From DASXRC01 sp036506495 (GTDB lineage: Bacteria; Actinomycetota; Actinomycetes; Mycobacteriales; Micromonosporaceae), in assembly GCA_036506495.1 (NCBI GenBank), contig DASXRQ010000003.1:1-23949 (forward strand): a stretch of DNA of 23,949 nucleotides, read 5' to 3'. Positions 22,298-23,949 of the stretch are shown here, in pieces. Position numbers and translations under genes: made by a program. Numbering within the stretch: the first letter of the stretch is position 1; the number at the start of each line of letters is the position of its first letter. The notes under the pieces were generated by a model. The model was not told where the DNA came from. It ran no database searches and saw only the letters and a program-made list of their open reading frames with translations.

Positions 22298-23524
22298 TCA
22301 GGCGCGGGCGAACACGAGCGCCACATTGTGGCCGCCGAAGCCGAACGAGTTGTTCAGGGCGGCCGGGATGTCCAGCTGGCGCGCCTTGTGGGCGGCCACG
22401 TCCAGGTCGAGACCGTCGTCGGGGTCGTCGAGGTTGATGGTCGGCGGGACAACGCTGTCCCGGATGGCGAGGATGGTCGCGATCGACTCCAGCGCGCCGG
22501 CCGCGCCCAGCAGGTGCCCGGTCATCGACTTCGTCGCGGTGAGCACCGGGTGGTCGCCGAGCGCGGCGTGCAGCGAGATGATCTCGGCCATGTCGCCGAC
22601 CGGCGTGGAGGTCGCGTGCGCGTTGACGTGCGTGACGTCGGTCTTGGCGACGCCGGCGTCTCGCAGCGCCTTCGCGATGGCCCGCGCAGCGCCGAGGCCC
22701 TCCGGGTGTGGTTGGACGATATCGAAGCCGTCGGAGGTGATCCCGGCGCCCGCGAGCCGGGCGTACACCCGGGCGCCGCGGGCGGCCGCGTGGTCGGCCC
22801 GCTCCAGTACCACGACGGCCGCGCCCTCGCCGAGCACGAAGCCGTCACGCGCCTTGTCCCAGGGACGGGACGCCTTCTCCGGCTCGTCGTTGCGGGTCGA
22901 CATCGCGCGCATGGAGGCGAACCCGGCGATCGGCAGCGGGTGAATGACCGCCTCGGTGCCACCCGCGACGACCACGTCGGCACGGCCGGACCGGATGATA
23001 TCCAGGCCGAGCGCGAGCGCCTCCGCGCCGGTGGCGCACGCGCTGGCCATCGAGTGGACGCCGGCCTTCGCGCGGAGCTCGAGGCCGACCCAGGCGGCCG
23101 GGCCGTTGGGCATCAGCATCGGCACGGTGTGCGGGGAGACCCGGCGCGGTCCGAAGGCCTCCAGGATGTCGTCCTGATTGAGCAGCGTGGTCGCGCCGCC
23201 GATGCCCGAGCCCACGCTCACCGCCAGCCGCTCCTGGTCGAGGCCGGCGTCGACGAGGCCGGCGTCGGCCCAGGCCTGGTGCGCGGCGACCAGGGCGATC
23301 GCCTCAGACCGGTCGAGCCGGCGCAGCTTGACCCGCTCGATCGTCTCCGCGGGATCGACCGCCAGCTCGGCAGCGATGCGGACGGGCAGCTGCTCGGCCC
23401 AGTCCTGGGTAAGCCTGCCAACGCCGGACCGGCCGGCGAGCATGGCGTCCCAGGTCGACGCGACGTCCCCGCCGAGCGGGGTTGTCGCGCCGAGCCCGGT
23501 AACGACTACGTCAGGTCTGGTCAC
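22298..23524 (-). CDS. fabF: Beta-ketoacyl-ACP synthase II
   Basis: This 408-residue protein extends acyl-ACP by two carbons through condensation with malonyl-ACP. The Cys-His-His triad is complete: Cys163 in ASACATGAEAL, His303 in NAHATSTPVGD and His337 in GHLLGAAGALE, with Lys332 just before. It starts VVVTGLGATTPLG and ends NNSFGFGGHNVALVF, as expected for FabF/KasA. GTG 23524 is chosen because the bases TGAGGA, which include the stop of acpP, form a ribosome binding site 5-6 bases upstream. The open frame continues upstream to 23566, but that part is inside acpP. The gap to acpP is 7 bases, so the two are co-transcribed and probably translationally coupled. Confidence 0.97.
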   Translation of the reverse strand: MTRPDVVVTGLGATTPLGGDVASTWDAMLAGRSGVGRLTQDWAEQLPVRIAAELAVDPAETIERVKLRRLDRSEAIALVAAHQAWADAGLVDAGLDQERLAVSVGSGIGGATTLLNQDDILEAFGPRRVSPHTVPMLMPNGPAAWVGLELRAKAGVHSMASACATGAEALALGLDIIRSGRADVVVAGGTEAVIHPLPIAGFASMRAMSTRNDEPEKASRPWDKARDGFVLGEGAAVVVLERADHAAARGARVYARLAGAGITSDGFDIVQPHPEGLGAARAIAKALRDAGVAKTDVTHVNAHATSTPVGDMAEIISLHAALGDHPVLTATKSMTGHLLGAAGALESIATILAIRDSVVPPTINLDDPDDGLDLDVAAHKARQLDIPAALNNSFGFGGHNVALVFARA

Positions 23525-23531
23525 GACGTCC

Positions 23532-23771
23532 TCAGGAGTGGTCGAGGATGTAGGTGACGGCGTCACCCACGGTCTTCAGGTTCTGGACCTCGTTGTCGGG
23601 AATCTTGACGCCGAACTTCTCCTCGGCGGCCACCACGACCTCGACCATGGAGAGCGAGTCGACGTCCAGGTCGTCGGTGAACGACTTCTCCTCGGCCACG
23701 TCGTCGGGGTTCACGCCCGCGACCTCCTCGAGAATCTCGGCGAGGCCAGTGGTGATGTCGTCACGGGTCAT
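23532..23771 (-). CDS. acpP: Acyl carrier protein
   Basis: This acidic 79-residue protein carries the acyl chain on a phosphopantetheine arm attached to Ser39 in DLDVDSLSMVE. The surrounding helix VEVVVAAEEKFGVKIPDNE is typical for contact with the synthase enzymes. The length and charge match AcpP/AcpM. ATG 23771 is chosen because GAGAGG lies 9 bases upstream. A TTG at 23789 is open in the same frame but would add a non-homologous MERNTA extension and contains that ribosome binding site. It sits between fabH (50-base gap) and fabF (7-base gap). Confidence 0.96.
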   Translation of the reverse strand: MTRDDITTGLAEILEEVAGVNPDDVAEEKSFTDDLDVDSLSMVEVVVAAEEKFGVKIPDNEVQNLKTVGDAVTYILDHS

Positions 23772-23821
23772 TGCGGTGTTCCTCTCCAAACGGTGTTATG
23801 TGCGGTGCGGACAGGCGCTGC

Positions 23822-23949
23822 CTAGGGGCAGCGGACGACCTGTCCGGCGTACGTGAGGCCGCCGCCGAAGCCGAACAGCAGCACCGGGGCGCCCGCGGGA
23901 ACCTCCCGCCGTTCCACGAGCTTCGACAGGGCCAGCGGCATGCTCGCCG
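23822..23949 (-). CDS. fabH: Beta-ketoacyl-ACP synthase III, C-terminal fragment
   Basis: Only the last 41 codons are in the window; the start lies off the right edge. The fragment reads ASMPLALSKLVERREVPAG, then VLLFGFGGGLTYAGQVVRCP and TAG. This is the usual FabH ending, in which the LxGFGGGLTxA loop closes the active site. FabH starts chains by joining acetyl- or branched acyl-CoA to malonyl-ACP. It is the first gene of the visible operon, 50 bases before acpP. Catalytic Cys, His and Asn residues are outside the window or upstream of this part. Confidence 0.9.
   Translation of the reverse strand, partial: ASMPLALSKLVERREVPAGAPVLLFGFGGGLTYAGQVVRCP

Noticed and set aside
1..23949. CRISPR array, tRNA or rRNA genes, or intact insertion sequence
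   Set aside because: No regularly spaced direct repeats, cloverleaf-like genes, transposase or terminal repeats were seen.

Overview
The window is very GC-rich, with strongly G/C-biased third codon positions, frequent GTG starts and almost every base used. The gene families (DUF4232, DUF3145, class II HelD, AccD6-like carboxylase beta subunit) point to an actinomycete. Gene order and promoter style suggest the Micromonosporaceae, but that placement is inference. No tRNA, rRNA, CRISPR array, intact insertion sequence or biosynthetic gene cluster is visible.

Layout, left to right. 1-113 (-) is the start of a glyoxalase-family protein running off the edge. 304-939 (+) is a secreted DUF4232 protein. 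983-1556 (+) is a Phd/YefM-RelE toxin-antitoxin pair, with a promoter and an overlapping palindrome. 1557-1892 has no intact gene but holds a frameshifted scrap of a Hint/RHS-type polymorphic toxin. 1893-3002 (-) is an HTH_42 (AlkZ-like) protein that appears to start at CTG. It diverges across two palindromes from a large ATP-binding LuxR regulator (3120-5924, +). 5914-8462 holds a small conserved-looking ORF, a YfcE-type phosphoesterase, a second HTH_42 protein with an altered catalytic motif, and a STAS protein.

8481-11388 (-) holds a cation-efflux gene with a well-formed promoter and operator, followed by a PfkB kinase and SurE nucleotidase pair joined by a GTGA overlap. 11442-13298 (-) is an ABC exporter. 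It diverges from a secreted SMP-30-like beta-propeller (13382-14347, +). 14336-17103 (-) is DedA plus a HelD/HelR-type RNA polymerase recycling helicase, again joined by GTGA. 17200-17838 (+) is a beta-carbonic anhydrase followed by a striking 22-bp hairpin and an unknown 109-aa protein on the other strand.

18581-20843 (+) holds DUF3145 and a GH3 (NagZ-like) exported glycosidase. The right end (20853-23949, -) is a type II fatty-acid synthase operon in the order fabH (partial), acpP, fabF, accD6-like. It makes malonyl-CoA and elongates acyl-ACP.

The window is mostly core and near-core chromosome, and I see no convincing new multi-gene system. The most interesting signals are regulatory or relict: the polymorphic-toxin scrap beside the toxin-antitoxin pair, the CTG-start HTH_42 gene, the degenerate second HTH_42 gene, recurring leaderless-promoter geometry, the operator inside the cation-efflux promoter, and the long hairpin at 17847-17908.
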